Source: Qipengyuania aestuarii (GTDB lineage: Bacteria > Pseudomonadota > Alphaproteobacteria > Sphingomonadales > Sphingomonadaceae). Taken from it: a stretch of 64,000 bases of DNA. Location: the NCBI RefSeq assembly GCF_019711535.1, contig NZ_JAIGNP010000003.1, forward strand, positions 248,001 to 312,000, in the 5' to 3' direction. This document shows, in pieces, positions 45,330 to 54,760 of this stretch (position 1 is its first letter; every line of letters begins with the position of its first letter). The notes beneath the pieces are model-generated. The model was not told the DNA's origin. It worked only from the letters and a program-made list of their open reading frames with translations, and made no database searches. Both the position numbers and the translations under genes were made by a program.

Positions 45330-47354
45330 ATGTGCGGCATTCAGAACGTTTCCCGCAAGCAGGGCACGTATTACTATCGCAAACTCATACGTTTAGGGGC
45401 TGATAAGCCTTTTCGGATACGCTTCTCGCTCAAGACAACCAGCCGCAGGCGCGCGGGTCTGCTCGCGCCGGCCCTGACTTTGATTTGCGAAAGGGTCGCG
45501 ATGAACATGATGAGCAAGATGGCGGGCGACGGGCTAGACGCCGCGCAGCGGGCGGAGATCTTTCGGCGCCAGATCCTCGTCGAGCGCGATCGGTTGGAAG
45601 CCATGCATGCGAGCCTTCACGTCCTTCCGCCCGAAGACCACGATGATATCGGCAAGGCCCTGACACTGCGGCTGGGTGCAAGCGAAATGGCCGCTCAAGA
45701 CGGCGCGATGCAGGGCAAGATCGAGGATTTCCTCGTCGCTCGCGTCGATCCCGACAATGACGATGAGGACATCGTGGTCCTCGCCTGGTCGGATCTCGCC
45801 GCGTCGATCGAGCACGAAGGTGCCGAACAGGCGGCAGTCGCGCGGCTTGCCGAGCTTGGCCTGATGCAGTCGGCGTTGCGGGAGGCCATGGCGCGCAAGG
45901 TGGTCAACGAGGCGCGCATCGTCGCGATACGCGAATTCCGGGAGGTGCTGGCTAATCCTGGTTCAGCATACGCGCCGGTCCCGCGAAACGAATACGAGCC
46001 GACATCGAAAGATGTCATCCCTGCGCCGATCCCCTCAGCGCCTTCCCCCGCCCAGCCCGCGGTGACAGGTCCTTATGCGACCATGACCGCGACCGAAGGC
46101 CTAGAGAAATTCTTCGAGCATAACCCCCGGACCGGTGGCAAGGATGGGAAATCCAGACGGAAGAACGGGCAGGCCTGGACCGCGAAGACGCGCAAACAGG
46201 CAAGGGTCGCCGCACGTTTTCTCGATGATGTCATGCAAGGCCGGCCGCTCGCCCAGATCACGCACGATGATTTAGTGAAGCTCAACTACTGCTTCGACCG
46301 GGTTCACGGTGCGACACTCCTGCGGTCGCCCAAACAGCAGGATATGACCATCCTCGAAATCGTCGACGAATACGAGGCTCTGGTCGCTGAGAACGAAAAG
46401 CTTGCCGCGAAGCAGCGACAGAAGCGCGGGCCCGAGAATTGTGAGACCGATGCACCGGCCCAGTTGACCCGAAAGGACCTTGGCCTTTCTTTGGTGACGA
46501 CCAATCGCCACTTCGGCTTCCTGCGACAGCTGACGGATTGGTTCGCGCGCCACCATCCCATTGCGGCGCTGGATTACAGCGCCTTCATCATGAAGAAGCA
46601 GGGCAATGCACGGGAGGATCGGCAGCGTTACACGGAAGAGCAGGGGCGGATGATTTTCAGCCTTCCGCCGTGGACTGGCACCTCATCGCCCAAGCGCCGA
46701 ATGCAGCCCGGAACCAGCATCTACCACGATTCTTGGTATTGGGTGCCGATGATCGCCTGGTATACCGGCATGCGTCTTGACGAAATCAGCAGCCTGGAGC
46801 TCGACGAAATCGAGTTCGAAGGCGGGCACTGGCAAGTCCAAGTAAAGCCGAATTCGCTGCGCGGCCTGAAAACGGGTAGCTCAAAACGAGTTATGCCGGT
46901 CGCGAGCGAATTGCTTCGACTGGGCTTCCACAACTACGTGGAGGCCCTTCGAGATGAAGGCGAATGGCTTCTCTTCCCTGAACTGCTGCCGGAAAGCGGT
47001 ATAGGGACCTTGGGCCGCGCATTCTACAAGACGCGGTGGACTCACCTGGCCAAGCAGCTTCCGTTTCTTGTAGATGGGCAGGCCAACCACTCGTTTCGCC
47101 ACACTGCCATCGACGCGATGAAAGCAGCTGGCATCTCGAGCGAAATACGAGCAGATTTTGCTGGGCATAAGCTCGCCTCCGAAACTGAGGGCCGCTATTC
47201 GAATGCCCACATGAAATTGCTCCGCAATGCTGCGGAAACCATCCCCCAAGTTACCAAGGACCTCGACCCCCACCCCATCAACTTGCTTCCGAAACGCCTC
47301 CGGCAGCCTCGAAAGGCTCGTCCGAAGCGTTCGGATGCACGAGGGTCGAAATAA
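45330..47354 (+). CDS. Large tyrosine recombinase (site-specific integrase)
   Basis: A 674-residue integrase. The N-terminal 60 residues (GTYYYRKLIRLGADKPFRIR) resemble the DUF6538-type start of many alphaproteobacterial integrases, then come a long helical arm and a core-binding part (residues about 250-420). The catalytic domain shows Arg in TGMRLDEIS, the HxxR box in HSFRHTAID, a His in AGHKLASE and Tyr in GRYSNAH. All key residues appear intact, so the enzyme is probably active. It lies at the left end of the accessory region beside LOG and glmM genes. No tRNA is adjacent. Confidence 0.9.
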   Translation: MCGIQNVSRKQGTYYYRKLIRLGADKPFRIRFSLKTTSRRRAGLLAPALTLICERVAMNMMSKMAGDGLDAAQRAEIFRRQILVERDRLEAMHASLHVLPPEDHDDIGKALTLRLGASEMAAQDGAMQGKIEDFLVARVDPDNDDEDIVVLAWSDLAASIEHEGAEQAAVARLAELGLMQSALREAMARKVVNEARIVAIREFREVLANPGSAYAPVPRNEYEPTSKDVIPAPIPSAPSPAQPAVTGPYATMTATEGLEKFFEHNPRTGGKDGKSRRKNGQAWTAKTRKQARVAARFLDDVMQGRPLAQITHDDLVKLNYCFDRVHGATLLRSPKQQDMTILEIVDEYEALVAENEKLAAKQRQKRGPENCETDAPAQLTRKDLGLSLVTTNRHFGFLRQLTDWFARHHPIAALDYSAFIMKKQGNAREDRQRYTEEQGRMIFSLPPWTGTSSPKRRMQPGTSIYHDSWYWVPMIAWYTGMRLDEISSLELDEIEFEGGHWQVQVKPNSLRGLKTGSSKRVMPVASELLRLGFHNYVEALRDEGEWLLFPELLPESGIGTLGRAFYKTRWTHLAKQLPFLVDGQANHSFRHTAIDAMKAAGISSEIRADFAGHKLASETEGRYSNAHMKLLRNAAETIPQVTKDLDPHPINLLPKRLRQPRKARPKRSDARGSK

Positions 47355-47365
47355 TCAATATGTTG

Positions 47366-47408
47366 CCTGCCGGTCAGACTGGGCGCTTTCGACCGGCGGG
47401 CTGTCTTT
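47366..47408 (+). terminator. Terminator after the integrase gene
   Basis: CCTGCCGGTC pairs with GACCGGCGGG (one G-U or mismatch), with a 15-nt loop, followed by CTGTCTTT. It lies 12 nt after the integrase stop, before the convergent exonuclease gene. Confidence 0.6.
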
Positions 47409-47413
47409 AGCAC

Positions 47414-48202
47414 TTAGGCGGCGAGATAGAATTCCGCCGCCATTTGATCAGCCATCCTCATACGCAATTCAGCGAGCGGTGCGGCCACACGGGTTTCGTC
47501 CCCGATCCGGCGCAGGAACCAGTCGGCGAGGTTGTAGATCGCGGCAGGCATATCGATGCTGATCCGGCCTTGAGTACGCAGCCAAGCCAGCGTCACCATA
47601 GCCGTCAACACGACATCGCAGCTGACATGACGACGGACATCGATCCACTCGTCCGCGGTCCGCGGAAGTTCGACCTCCGTTTTGCCCACGAACAAATCGC
47701 GCGGGATTCCCATTCGCAAGCCAATTTCGGATAGATGCGCCCACTCTCGCCCCTGGCCTTTTAGCTCGAGGGCGAGGTCCATATGCGGCCTGATCTCTCC
47801 GTAGCGCACGCGCTGGTTTGAGCGAAGCTGGTCCGGCATGAGCAGACCATGCTCCATGGCGCATAGTGTCAGCAGCGGCAGTTCCGCAGCGAGGCCACCG
47901 TAAGTCACAACTCGGTGATCCGGGCGATATCGGATATGGTCGAGCAGACCTTCGACCACAGCTTGCTCATCACCGTATTCGCGCTCTGTCCAAGCGGTCA
48001 GGCCTTCGATAGCCATCGTGCGGTCATCGTCGACGACGAGGTCAAGCGCCGCAGCAGCGAATATCCGCTTACACGCCTGCTTATGGCGTTTGCGACCTTG
48101 CCTCTCCAGCTTCGCCACCCCCGCCGCATCAATGGCGCGGTAATCCTCGTGGAGATGCTCGTCCCACGCGGACTCGGTATCGATGAACGTCAATTTCAGC
48201 AT
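47414..48202 (-). CDS. Probable DEDD 3'-5' exonuclease, PolB-like
   Basis: A 262-residue protein. The start LTFIDTESAWDE carries Asp and Glu of exonuclease motif I. VVTYGGLAAELPLL resembles motif II of PolB-like predicted exonucleases (usually NGxxFDLP), though the Asp is not obvious. HMDLALELKG and RRHVSCDVVLTAMV give later Asp positions. It is probably a ribonuclease-H-fold exonuclease. It is one of four minus-strand genes between the integrase gene and the defence operon. Confidence 0.6.
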   Translation of the reverse strand: MLKLTFIDTESAWDEHLHEDYRAIDAAGVAKLERQGRKRHKQACKRIFAAAALDLVVDDDRTMAIEGLTAWTEREYGDEQAVVEGLLDHIRYRPDHRVVTYGGLAAELPLLTLCAMEHGLLMPDQLRSNQRVRYGEIRPHMDLALELKGQGREWAHLSEIGLRMGIPRDLFVGKTEVELPRTADEWIDVRRHVSCDVVLTAMVTLAWLRTQGRISIDMPAAIYNLADWFLRRIGDETRVAAPLAELRMRMADQMAAEFYLAA

Positions 48203-48253
48203 CGTAATTTTCCTTCTTCAGGTTGGACCCGCCAACCAGCCCCCTTCCAATGC

Positions 48254-48838
48254 TTAGAACCCGACGGGCCGCGCCCGCTCGATTGCTCTCCACGCTTGCC
48301 AAGCCGCGCTGAGGGAGTTCCGCTCGTGCCGGGAAGCGTGCGACGATATGAAGGCCGCCCACAGGCCTTGCGCTTCATCCGGTGCCCTCCGCGCCCGCGA
48401 CAGAATGTTTGAACCGGGGCCCGCACGCTCGATCTGATACGCGGCGGCGATCTCTTCCAGCACGCTGTTCGCGAACTCCAGCGGCATGATCTCGAGATCC
48501 GGGCGTTCCCTTTGCAGCAGTTGCAGGTCGGCCGGTGGCAGCGGCCCACTGCTGGCGAAAGCATGGCGCAAGTAATGCTGCGGCGTGCGCGACGCGCGTG
48601 CGATCAGCGTTGCGCCGTCCGGAATGCGCTCGGCGATACCAGTAAGGATTTCCGCGCGGGTCGCCGTCCTGTCGAAGGCGCGATGATCGATAGAGAACCG
48701 CGCCACCGATTTCGGACAGCGGGTGACGGTGAAGATCGCGGTCGATCGGATCGCCGACCGGGGGGAGAATTCGTTGCGGTCGCGGATGATGGCGAGCGAG
48801 CACACGGTTTGCGGATGTCGCCTGGAAGTTTCGGCCAT
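48254..48838 (-). CDS. Hypothetical protein of the mobile element
   Basis: A 194-residue protein from the ATG at 48838. I do not recognise it with confidence. The stretch EILTGIAERIPDGATLIARA followed by RTPQHYLRHAF recalls the motif II region of DnaQ-like exonucleases (GATLVAHNAxFDxxxL), but the catalytic acidic residues are missing. It may be a decayed or regulatory member of that fold. It lies between two recognisable exonuclease genes. Confidence 0.55.
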   Translation of the reverse strand: MAETSRRHPQTVCSLAIIRDRNEFSPRSAIRSTAIFTVTRCPKSVARFSIDHRAFDRTATRAEILTGIAERIPDGATLIARASRTPQHYLRHAFASSGPLPPADLQLLQRERPDLEIMPLEFANSVLEEIAAAYQIERAGPGSNILSRARRAPDEAQGLWAAFISSHASRHERNSLSAAWQAWRAIERARPVGF

Positions 48839-48865
48839 GGAAATGGTCCCTTGCTGTAGAACGAG

Positions 48866-48901
48866 AAAGGGCGGCGCTCCCCGTTGGAAGCGCCGCCCTT
48901 T
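48866..48901 (-). terminator. Terminator between two hypothetical genes
   Basis: A perfect 13-bp stem (AAAGGGCGGCGCT with AGCGCCGCCCTTT) and a 10-nt loop, followed on the minus strand by CTCG. It starts 19 nt after the stop of the 184-residue gene. Confidence 0.75.
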
Positions 48902-48920
48902 GTGTCTGGTGTGGAGGCTG

Positions 48921-49475
48921 TCAGGCCGCGGCTTTGTCGACCTCGACTGCGGTGCCGTCTGCATGGAACGCGAAGGTAGTCGCCTCCCATGCGCCGCTCT
49001 CCAGCACATCATCCAGATTGTTGGCAGTGACCTTGATCCGGATGGCGGCTTTGGCGTGGGCCATTTGCTTCGTAGCCTTCTTCTGCACCGGCATTTCGCG
49101 CAGCACCCCGCGCTCGTCAGCCGCGAATTGGCGGGTTCCGTCGTCGGTCACCAGGACCAGCGGTTCGTTCTTGGCGACGTGCGCAGGATGGACCTTCACC
49201 ATGGCGACGCTGTCCAGCATGCGATAGACAAGGAAGTACCAGGCCGGCGCGTCCGGAAAGCGTTCGTCGCTGTACACCGCGAATATGGCATCCTGCCTAT
49301 CCTCCGCCGCTTTGCGGGCAATGCCCTCGAGGATCGGCCACGTAACGCTCTGAATACCGCCGAATGTGATTGCGGCGCTGGTCGTGCCGTTGACCGGCAG
49401 GCCCATTTCCAGACGAAGGGCGAGCGCGTTCGCCCGGTGGGCTTCCAGCCCACCAGTTTGGGTATTGTTCATCAA
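48921..49475 (-). CDS. Hypothetical protein of the mobile element
   Basis: A 184-residue soluble protein that I do not recognise. It starts MMNNTQTGGLEAHRANALAL and contains GGIQSVTWPILEGIARKAAE; the sequence ends in VDKAAA. No signal peptide or membrane segment is seen. It has its own strong terminator. Its neighbours are exonuclease genes and the integrase gene, so a role in element maintenance or anti-host defence is possible but unproved. Confidence 0.6.
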   Translation of the reverse strand: MMNNTQTGGLEAHRANALALRLEMGLPVNGTTSAAITFGGIQSVTWPILEGIARKAAEDRQDAIFAVYSDERFPDAPAWYFLVYRMLDSVAMVKVHPAHVAKNEPLVLVTDDGTRQFAADERGVLREMPVQKKATKQMAHAKAAIRIKVTANNLDDVLESGAWEATTFAFHADGTAVEVDKAAA

Positions 49476-49542
49476 TCTGTTCCTTATTTCGGTGTGACGG
49501 CGTGTTCGCCGGAGCCTTTTCCCTCAACTGGATGGCCCACCA

Positions 49543-50454
49543 TCAGCGCCGCCAGTGCGCCACTTCCACTTTCCGGTTCACCGGTTCCCACGTCCAGTCG
49601 GCGCGATAGCGCTCGATCCAGTCGACAGGGACGATCGTAGGATCGCGGCCGACCAGTTCGTGGTACCAGGCGATCTCGGCGTCGTGCTTTGCCTCCCGCA
49701 CGAGTTTGTGAAACACGCCGTGATAGGAGCGTCGGTAGCCGCGCCGATATGCGTCCTTCTGTAGGCGATGTGGAAGATCGCTTGCTTCGAAGCGCCAACT
49801 GGGCGCCTTCGCTCCTTCGAGGGCGTGGGCCATAACAGTGCGCCCGTCTTCGCATACATGTGCGAGGAGATTGACGAGGCTGGCGACATCGTCACCCGCG
49901 CGATGAGCCGTGGGATTGAACATCCCGGCCTGCGTCAGCAGGTAACCTTGCGCGCGGCCATCGAAGCCGAGGGCCCGCCAATCAACATCCTCCATGGCGC
50001 AGATCCACGGCATTGCACCGACTTCCGGCACGAGCTCCTCGAGGTGCCGCCGATCGAAATTTGCATGAAAGGCCAGGCAGGCGTCCGCTTTGGCAAGATG
50101 GTCGGCGATTTGCTGCGGAACGAACCGCTTGCCCTTCACCATCTCGTCCGTAATCCCGGTGAGCCGGCTGATTTCTGGTTCTATCGGACGGCAAGGCTGT
50201 TGCATGCCGCTCCTCGAGCTATGCACGGCAATAATGCGACCCTGATCGTCGATGACGATCATCGCGATAGCAATTTCAATCAGTTCGTCGTATTGCGGAT
50301 CGAGGCCCGTAGTTTCTGTATCGATTACTGCAATTTTCGTGTGAGGCCGCCCCGCGACGGCGGGCGCCTGCCATTCGGAAAGCGGCGTGATGCGGCGCAG
50401 AATCCGCACATCCTCGTCGGCCTGCGAAGGCCGGCAGGTGCTTATCGATGTCAT
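49543..50454 (-). CDS. DnaQ-like 3'-5' exonuclease
   Basis: A 303-residue DEDD exonuclease. The ATG at 50454 has GAGGAGAAT upstream and is preferred over a start 20 codons earlier. Motif I is AVIDTETTGLDP, with LTGITDEMV after it, motif II is CLAFHANFDRRHLEEL, and motif III is AHRAGDDVASL, so the enzyme is DEDDh type. Relatives proofread DNA polymerase III or trim DNA and RNA. A C-terminal part of about 80 residues (YRRGYRRSYHGVFHKLV) is not part of the core. It is divergent from the methyltransferase gene. Confidence 0.85.
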   Translation of the reverse strand: MTSISTCRPSQADEDVRILRRITPLSEWQAPAVAGRPHTKIAVIDTETTGLDPQYDELIEIAIAMIVIDDQGRIIAVHSSRSGMQQPCRPIEPEISRLTGITDEMVKGKRFVPQQIADHLAKADACLAFHANFDRRHLEELVPEVGAMPWICAMEDVDWRALGFDGRAQGYLLTQAGMFNPTAHRAGDDVASLVNLLAHVCEDGRTVMAHALEGAKAPSWRFEASDLPHRLQKDAYRRGYRRSYHGVFHKLVREAKHDAEIAWYHELVGRDPTIVPVDWIERYRADWTWEPVNRKVEVAHWRR

Positions 50455-50865
50455 GATATTCTCCTCGGTGGCTGTGACACGAAGATGTCGCGGCGAAGCC
50501 TTTTCCTTCACCACTTCACCCTCGGCCGCTTCGTCAGCCTCGAGAATTCAGCCGCCTGCTTGGGAGGGCAAGATTTTCCCAATGAGGATGCATACGACGC
50601 TTGGAAAGCACACACCTAGTGTTCGTTTTCAGCCTTCTTTTCAGATATAGGACGCTACCCAGCGCGGGCAAATCCAGCCACGGCGTTGCTTGCGCTTGCC
50701 TGAAAATCAATGCACGCAAGCTAGCGAGGCACGATATTACGTTTGCAGATACGGAATCGAACAAAATCAGATACTTCCGAAAATTTCTCGATTTTACCGG
50801 TGTTTACGTATCAATTTGAGTTGACTAATTATGGCAACTCCTCAAACCCGTACAGAGGAGGCGGC
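50455..50865. other. Divergent control region of 411 nt
   Basis: This gap lies between the exonuclease start (minus) and the methyltransferase start (plus). Its right half is AT-rich and must hold the defence operon promoter. It contains the inverted repeat at 50818-50840 and a strong ribosome binding site (AGAGGAGG) at 50854-50861. I see no other gene. Confidence 0.5.
50818..50840. promoter_or_regulatory. Inverted repeat GAGTTG-N11-CAACTC before the methyltransferase gene
   Basis: A perfect 6-bp inverted repeat with an 11-bp AT-rich spacer that includes TTGACTAATTAT. It ends 25 bp before the start codon. It is a candidate operator for the XRE domain at the N-terminus of the methyltransferase, as in controller-type autoregulation. 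Confidence 0.4.
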
Positions 50866-53800
50866 ATGAGAGCTACGGAACTTAATATTCGATCGCGAAG
50901 AGAAGCGCTGGGCCTGACACTGGATGACGTTGCGAAGAAGGTTCACGTAACGCGGTCCTATCTTAGCCGGATCGAGACCGGACAGCGTGCGGCAACCGAA
51001 GAGCAGGCAGCCGCTTTGGCCGAAATCCTTGCCGTACCTATCGAACTAGTTCTGATCGAGTGCGGGCGACTTCCGAGCGACGTTCAAGGGGCGATCGCAG
51101 CCAATGCGGCCGGCGTGACCGCTATTGTTCGCAGCCACGCTGAACAAGACGCAATAGTCTATTCGGGGATGCCCACATGTCCGCCTGAACCGAAAGGCGC
51201 GCCGATCAATTTCGCGCCCCAAACGGCCGCCGTCCTCCCGAAGACGCTTTGTGTCTCGAAGGCAACCACCTCCTATCGGGCGCATAGCTATCATACCAAG
51301 GTGCCGCCATCTGCGATCACGCCGTTCATCGAGGCGTTTTCAAGCGAAGGAGATTGGGTGGCTGATCCCTTCTGCGGATCGGGCATGACCGGGGTTGCTG
51401 CACTTTCGGTCAATCGCAATGCGCTCCTATCCGACCTATCGCCGGCAGCGGTCCATATCACCCGCAATTACACCACCCCGTGTGACCCGGCAGCCTTCCA
51501 ACAAGCGCTCGCGGCCGTGGACGAGATGGTCCGGCCCACCATGCGCTGGCTATACGACCCCGATCCGACCACGGTCGGGACCGTTGAATATACCACCTGG
51601 AGCGATGTCTTCGCCTGCCCAGGATGTTCTGAACCGATTGTCTTTTGGGACGTCGTCAAGACGATCGAACGCGACCAGATTTCCTGTCCGGCTTGCGGCA
51701 CCAAGGCGCGCAAGTCGGAGTTGACCTGGCTGACCGAGCAGCCGGTGCAGAGCCACGTCTCGAAAGGGAGCAACCGGGTCACCCACCATGCGCCGACCAA
51801 GGCGGAGTTGACGCTGATCGAACAAAGCGAGGCGAGCCCCATTCCCTATTGGCTCCCGTCGGTCGCGTTCGGCAAAGATCGCGAGATGTGGCGTGCCGGC
51901 CATCAGGCGATGGGTATCGAGGACGTGCGCGGCTTCTATTCCAGGCGGAACCTTCATGCGCTCGCCGCGCTACGCCACGTAATCGTGACCATTGCCGAAG
52001 GAAGGGTCCGCGAGGCGCTGCTGTTTGCTTTTACCGCCTGCGTCAATCGCGCGTCGAAGCGTTATCAGTGGAACGCCAAGCGCCCGACCAATGTCATGAC
52101 CGGCACGCTCTATGTTTCCTCGCTGCGGTATGAGTGGAACGTGTGGAGCCTGTTCCGCCGAAAAGCGGCAGACGTGCTTCGCTACTACGCCGCATTCCCG
52201 AAATCCTCTGCGCAAGCCCAGGTCTATCAGCGTTCTGCAACCGATCTGGGCTGCCTCGACGATGGTTCTGTCGATTTCGTGTTCATGGACCCGCCCTTCG
52301 GCTCGAACATCTTCTATGCCGACAGCTCGCTATTGTGGGATGCCTGGCTCGGCGCGCTCACCGATCAAGGCGAAGAAATTGTCGTCAACAAGCAGCGTCC
52401 GCGTCATGCCGGAGGCAAGGATATCGCTGAGTATGGCGGGTTGATGACCGACGCCTTCAGCGAAGTCGCTCGGATCCTGCGGCGCGGCGGGCGTGCCACG
52501 CTCGCGTTCTCGAATTCGAACGATCGCGTGTGGTCGGCGATGCAGGATGCGATCTCCGATGCCGGTTTCGAAGTCGGGTCCGTCCATCTGCTCGACAAGG
52601 GCCAGCCCTCGATCAAGGGGGTGAAAGGCCAGCTCGGCAAAGAACAGGTCACGAGGCTTGACCTGATGCTGTGCCTGGCCCACCGCAGTCGGCCCGCCAG
52701 CAAGAACGAGCGCACGCCAGTGACGCAAAGCTTCATCGATCGCGCGATCGCCGAAGCGTTAGCCGAAGGCGTGCAGCGCACCGATCATATCTACTCTCTG
52801 GTCTTGCGGGAGGCGCTCCGCGCCGATCTTGCCTCAACAGGAATTACCATGCCGAAAGTGGCCGAACGCTGCGCGCTCGTCGCGAACCAGGATGATCAGG
52901 GAAACTGGTCGCTTTCCGAAACCGTAGACCCGAGCAAAGGACAGGATTTTGTCGCGGGCTATCTCGAAAGGCCGAACGCCCTTCCGACGACATCCCATCC
53001 GGACACGGTAGACCAGGCGCCGCGCCGACAGCGCGTTGCCGGCGGGCGCAACACGAGTCTCTATCTGGCGCATAGCTATCACACCAAGGTGCCGCCTGAA
53101 GCCATCACGCCCTTCATCGAGCATTACACCCAGCCCGGTGACGTGGTGATGGACCCGTTCAGCGGTTCCGGCATGACCGGCGTTGCCGCGGCGCTTGCCG
53201 GACGGCGAGCGATTCTCAACGATCTCTCGCCTGCTGCCGCGCACCTGGCCTGGAATCACTCGCGCCCGTGCGACGTCGACGCGCTGACGAAGGCGTTTGG
53301 CGCGCTCGAGCGCAAGGTTGGGAAGCGGTTCGCCGAGATTTACGACACGATCGACGAAAGCGGCGCTCCCGCTACGATCTGCTGGACGATTTGGAGCACC
53401 CGCCATCGGTGTCCGACCTGCGCTAAGGAATTTCTTCTGTGGGACACCTTCGATCAGGACGGTGGGCGCTTGGGACGCAAGTCCACCTGCCCGCGGTGCA
53501 TGTCCGAACACGACCGGCGCCGCTTCGAAGTGATCGACAACCTGCCGGCCTACATTGCCTTTGAGCGAACGGATGGCACGCGCGGCTACAAGGCTGCGGA
53601 CCGCGACGATGTCGCCAAGGCAAGGGCCTTCCGCCGGGAGGATATTGCGGAGTGGTTTCCGACGACGCCGCTCGGGCCCGATCGGGAGATGTATCAGCGC
53701 TGCGCGCTGCATCTCCATGGAGTGCGCAGCGTCGCGGACATGTACACCAATCGCAACCTGCTCGCGTTGTCGGTGCTCTGGGCAGAAATCCAGAACGTCG

Positions 53801-54714
53801 AGGATCGCCGGATCCAACGGGCGCTCGCCTTCGCCTTCACCAACACCGCCTGGCACGGGACGCGCATGCGGCGATACAATGCTCGCGGTGGGCATCGCCC
53901 GCTGACTGGGACGCTCTACATCCCGCAACTTTCGTCCGAGGCGAATGTGCTCAACGTGATGCGCAAGAAGGTCAGCCAGCTGGCGACGTTCTATGCCGGA
54001 TATGCGCCCGTCGCCAACGACCTGCCGGCGTTGATGGTCGGTAGCGCGACCGAGCTTGACGAGGTCGCCTCGGGCAGCGTCGATTACGTCTTCACCGATC
54101 CGCCGTTCGGTTCGAACATCTTCTATGCCGATTGCAATGTGATCTGGGAATCCTGGCTTGGCCGCGTGACCGACCCGGCGCTCGAGGCCGTCGTCAACAA
54201 GTCGCTCGGCCAAGCGGCGGGCGGCAAGTCGCTCGACCGCTACGGCGCCTTGATGGCAGGGGCGATGCGCGAGATCGCGCGCATCCTCAAGCCCGGCGGA
54301 TGGGCGACGGTCGTGTTTCACAATACCGACGCCGAGGTCTGGAAGGCGCTTCGCGACGCGGCGGATGCCGCTGGGTTCGAGTTTCACGAAGCCGCTTCGC
54401 TCGATCGCCAGCAGCAAAGCCACAAGGGCTACAAGGGTCGGGAGGGCAAGGAGAACGTTGCCCATTTCGACGTGGTCATGAACCTCAGGAAACCGGTTCG
54501 CGCTGACAAGAAACGCAGCAAGGTCGCCGAGGAGCCGCTGGATCTCGTCGCCCTCGTCGACAGCGTGGCTAGGGAGCCAGCGATCGCTTCGCATGGCGCG
54601 CAGGGTATCCACGCCGAAGTCATGCGTCGCCTGATGTCGCGCGGCAGCCGCGACTTTCCCGACTTTGCCGAAGTGCGAGAGATTTGGGCCGAGCGCCAGC
54701 TAGAAGCACACTAA
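50866..54714 (+). CDS. XRE-headed DNA methyltransferase with two tandem catalytic units
   Basis: A 1282-residue protein from the ATG at 50866. Residues about 5-65 are an XRE helix-turn-helix (RREALGLTLDDVAKKVHVTR, then SYLSRIETG). Two methyltransferase units follow. Unit 1 has DPFCGSG (167-173), a zinc ribbon (Cys251, 254, 274, 277) and DPPFGSN (475). Unit 2 has DPFSGSG (763-769), a zinc ribbon (Cys849, 852, 875, 878) and DPPFGSN (1078). The order of SAM motif, target domain and DPPF fits the alpha class of N6-adenine or N4-cytosine enzymes. The units are clear duplicates, each keeping catalytic residues. It probably marks self DNA for the downstream helicase/ATPase genes and may repress its own promoter. 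Confidence 0.88.
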   Translation: MRATELNIRSRREALGLTLDDVAKKVHVTRSYLSRIETGQRAATEEQAAALAEILAVPIELVLIECGRLPSDVQGAIAANAAGVTAIVRSHAEQDAIVYSGMPTCPPEPKGAPINFAPQTAAVLPKTLCVSKATTSYRAHSYHTKVPPSAITPFIEAFSSEGDWVADPFCGSGMTGVAALSVNRNALLSDLSPAAVHITRNYTTPCDPAAFQQALAAVDEMVRPTMRWLYDPDPTTVGTVEYTTWSDVFACPGCSEPIVFWDVVKTIERDQISCPACGTKARKSELTWLTEQPVQSHVSKGSNRVTHHAPTKAELTLIEQSEASPIPYWLPSVAFGKDREMWRAGHQAMGIEDVRGFYSRRNLHALAALRHVIVTIAEGRVREALLFAFTACVNRASKRYQWNAKRPTNVMTGTLYVSSLRYEWNVWSLFRRKAADVLRYYAAFPKSSAQAQVYQRSATDLGCLDDGSVDFVFMDPPFGSNIFYADSSLLWDAWLGALTDQGEEIVVNKQRPRHAGGKDIAEYGGLMTDAFSEVARILRRGGRATLAFSNSNDRVWSAMQDAISDAGFEVGSVHLLDKGQPSIKGVKGQLGKEQVTRLDLMLCLAHRSRPASKNERTPVTQSFIDRAIAEALAEGVQRTDHIYSLVLREALRADLASTGITMPKVAERCALVANQDDQGNWSLSETVDPSKGQDFVAGYLERPNALPTTSHPDTVDQAPRRQRVAGGRNTSLYLAHSYHTKVPPEAITPFIEHYTQPGDVVMDPFSGSGMTGVAAALAGRRAILNDLSPAAAHLAWNHSRPCDVDALTKAFGALERKVGKRFAEIYDTIDESGAPATICWTIWSTRHRCPTCAKEFLLWDTFDQDGGRLGRKSTCPRCMSEHDRRRFEVIDNLPAYIAFERTDGTRGYKAADRDDVAKARAFRREDIAEWFPTTPLGPDREMYQRCALHLHGVRSVADMYTNRNLLALSVLWAEIQNVEDRRIQRALAFAFTNTAWHGTRMRRYNARGGHRPLTGTLYIPQLSSEANVLNVMRKKVSQLATFYAGYAPVANDLPALMVGSATELDEVASGSVDYVFTDPPFGSNIFYADCNVIWESWLGRVTDPALEAVVNKSLGQAAGGKSLDRYGALMAGAMREIARILKPGGWATVVFHNTDAEVWKALRDAADAAGFEFHEAASLDRQQQSHKGYKGREGKENVAHFDVVMNLRKPVRADKKRSKVAEEPLDLVALVDSVAREPAIASHGAQGIHAEVMRRLMSRGSRDFPDFAEVREIWAERQLEAH

Positions 54715-54760
54715 CCGCGACTCGGGCACGATCTTCCACCACAACCCGCGCAGCCGAGCC

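Noticed and set aside
52834..54612. A long open frame of 592 codons on the minus strand
   Set aside because: It is antisense to the second methyltransferase unit, whose motifs and codon use are clear. Long antisense frames are common in GC-rich genes.
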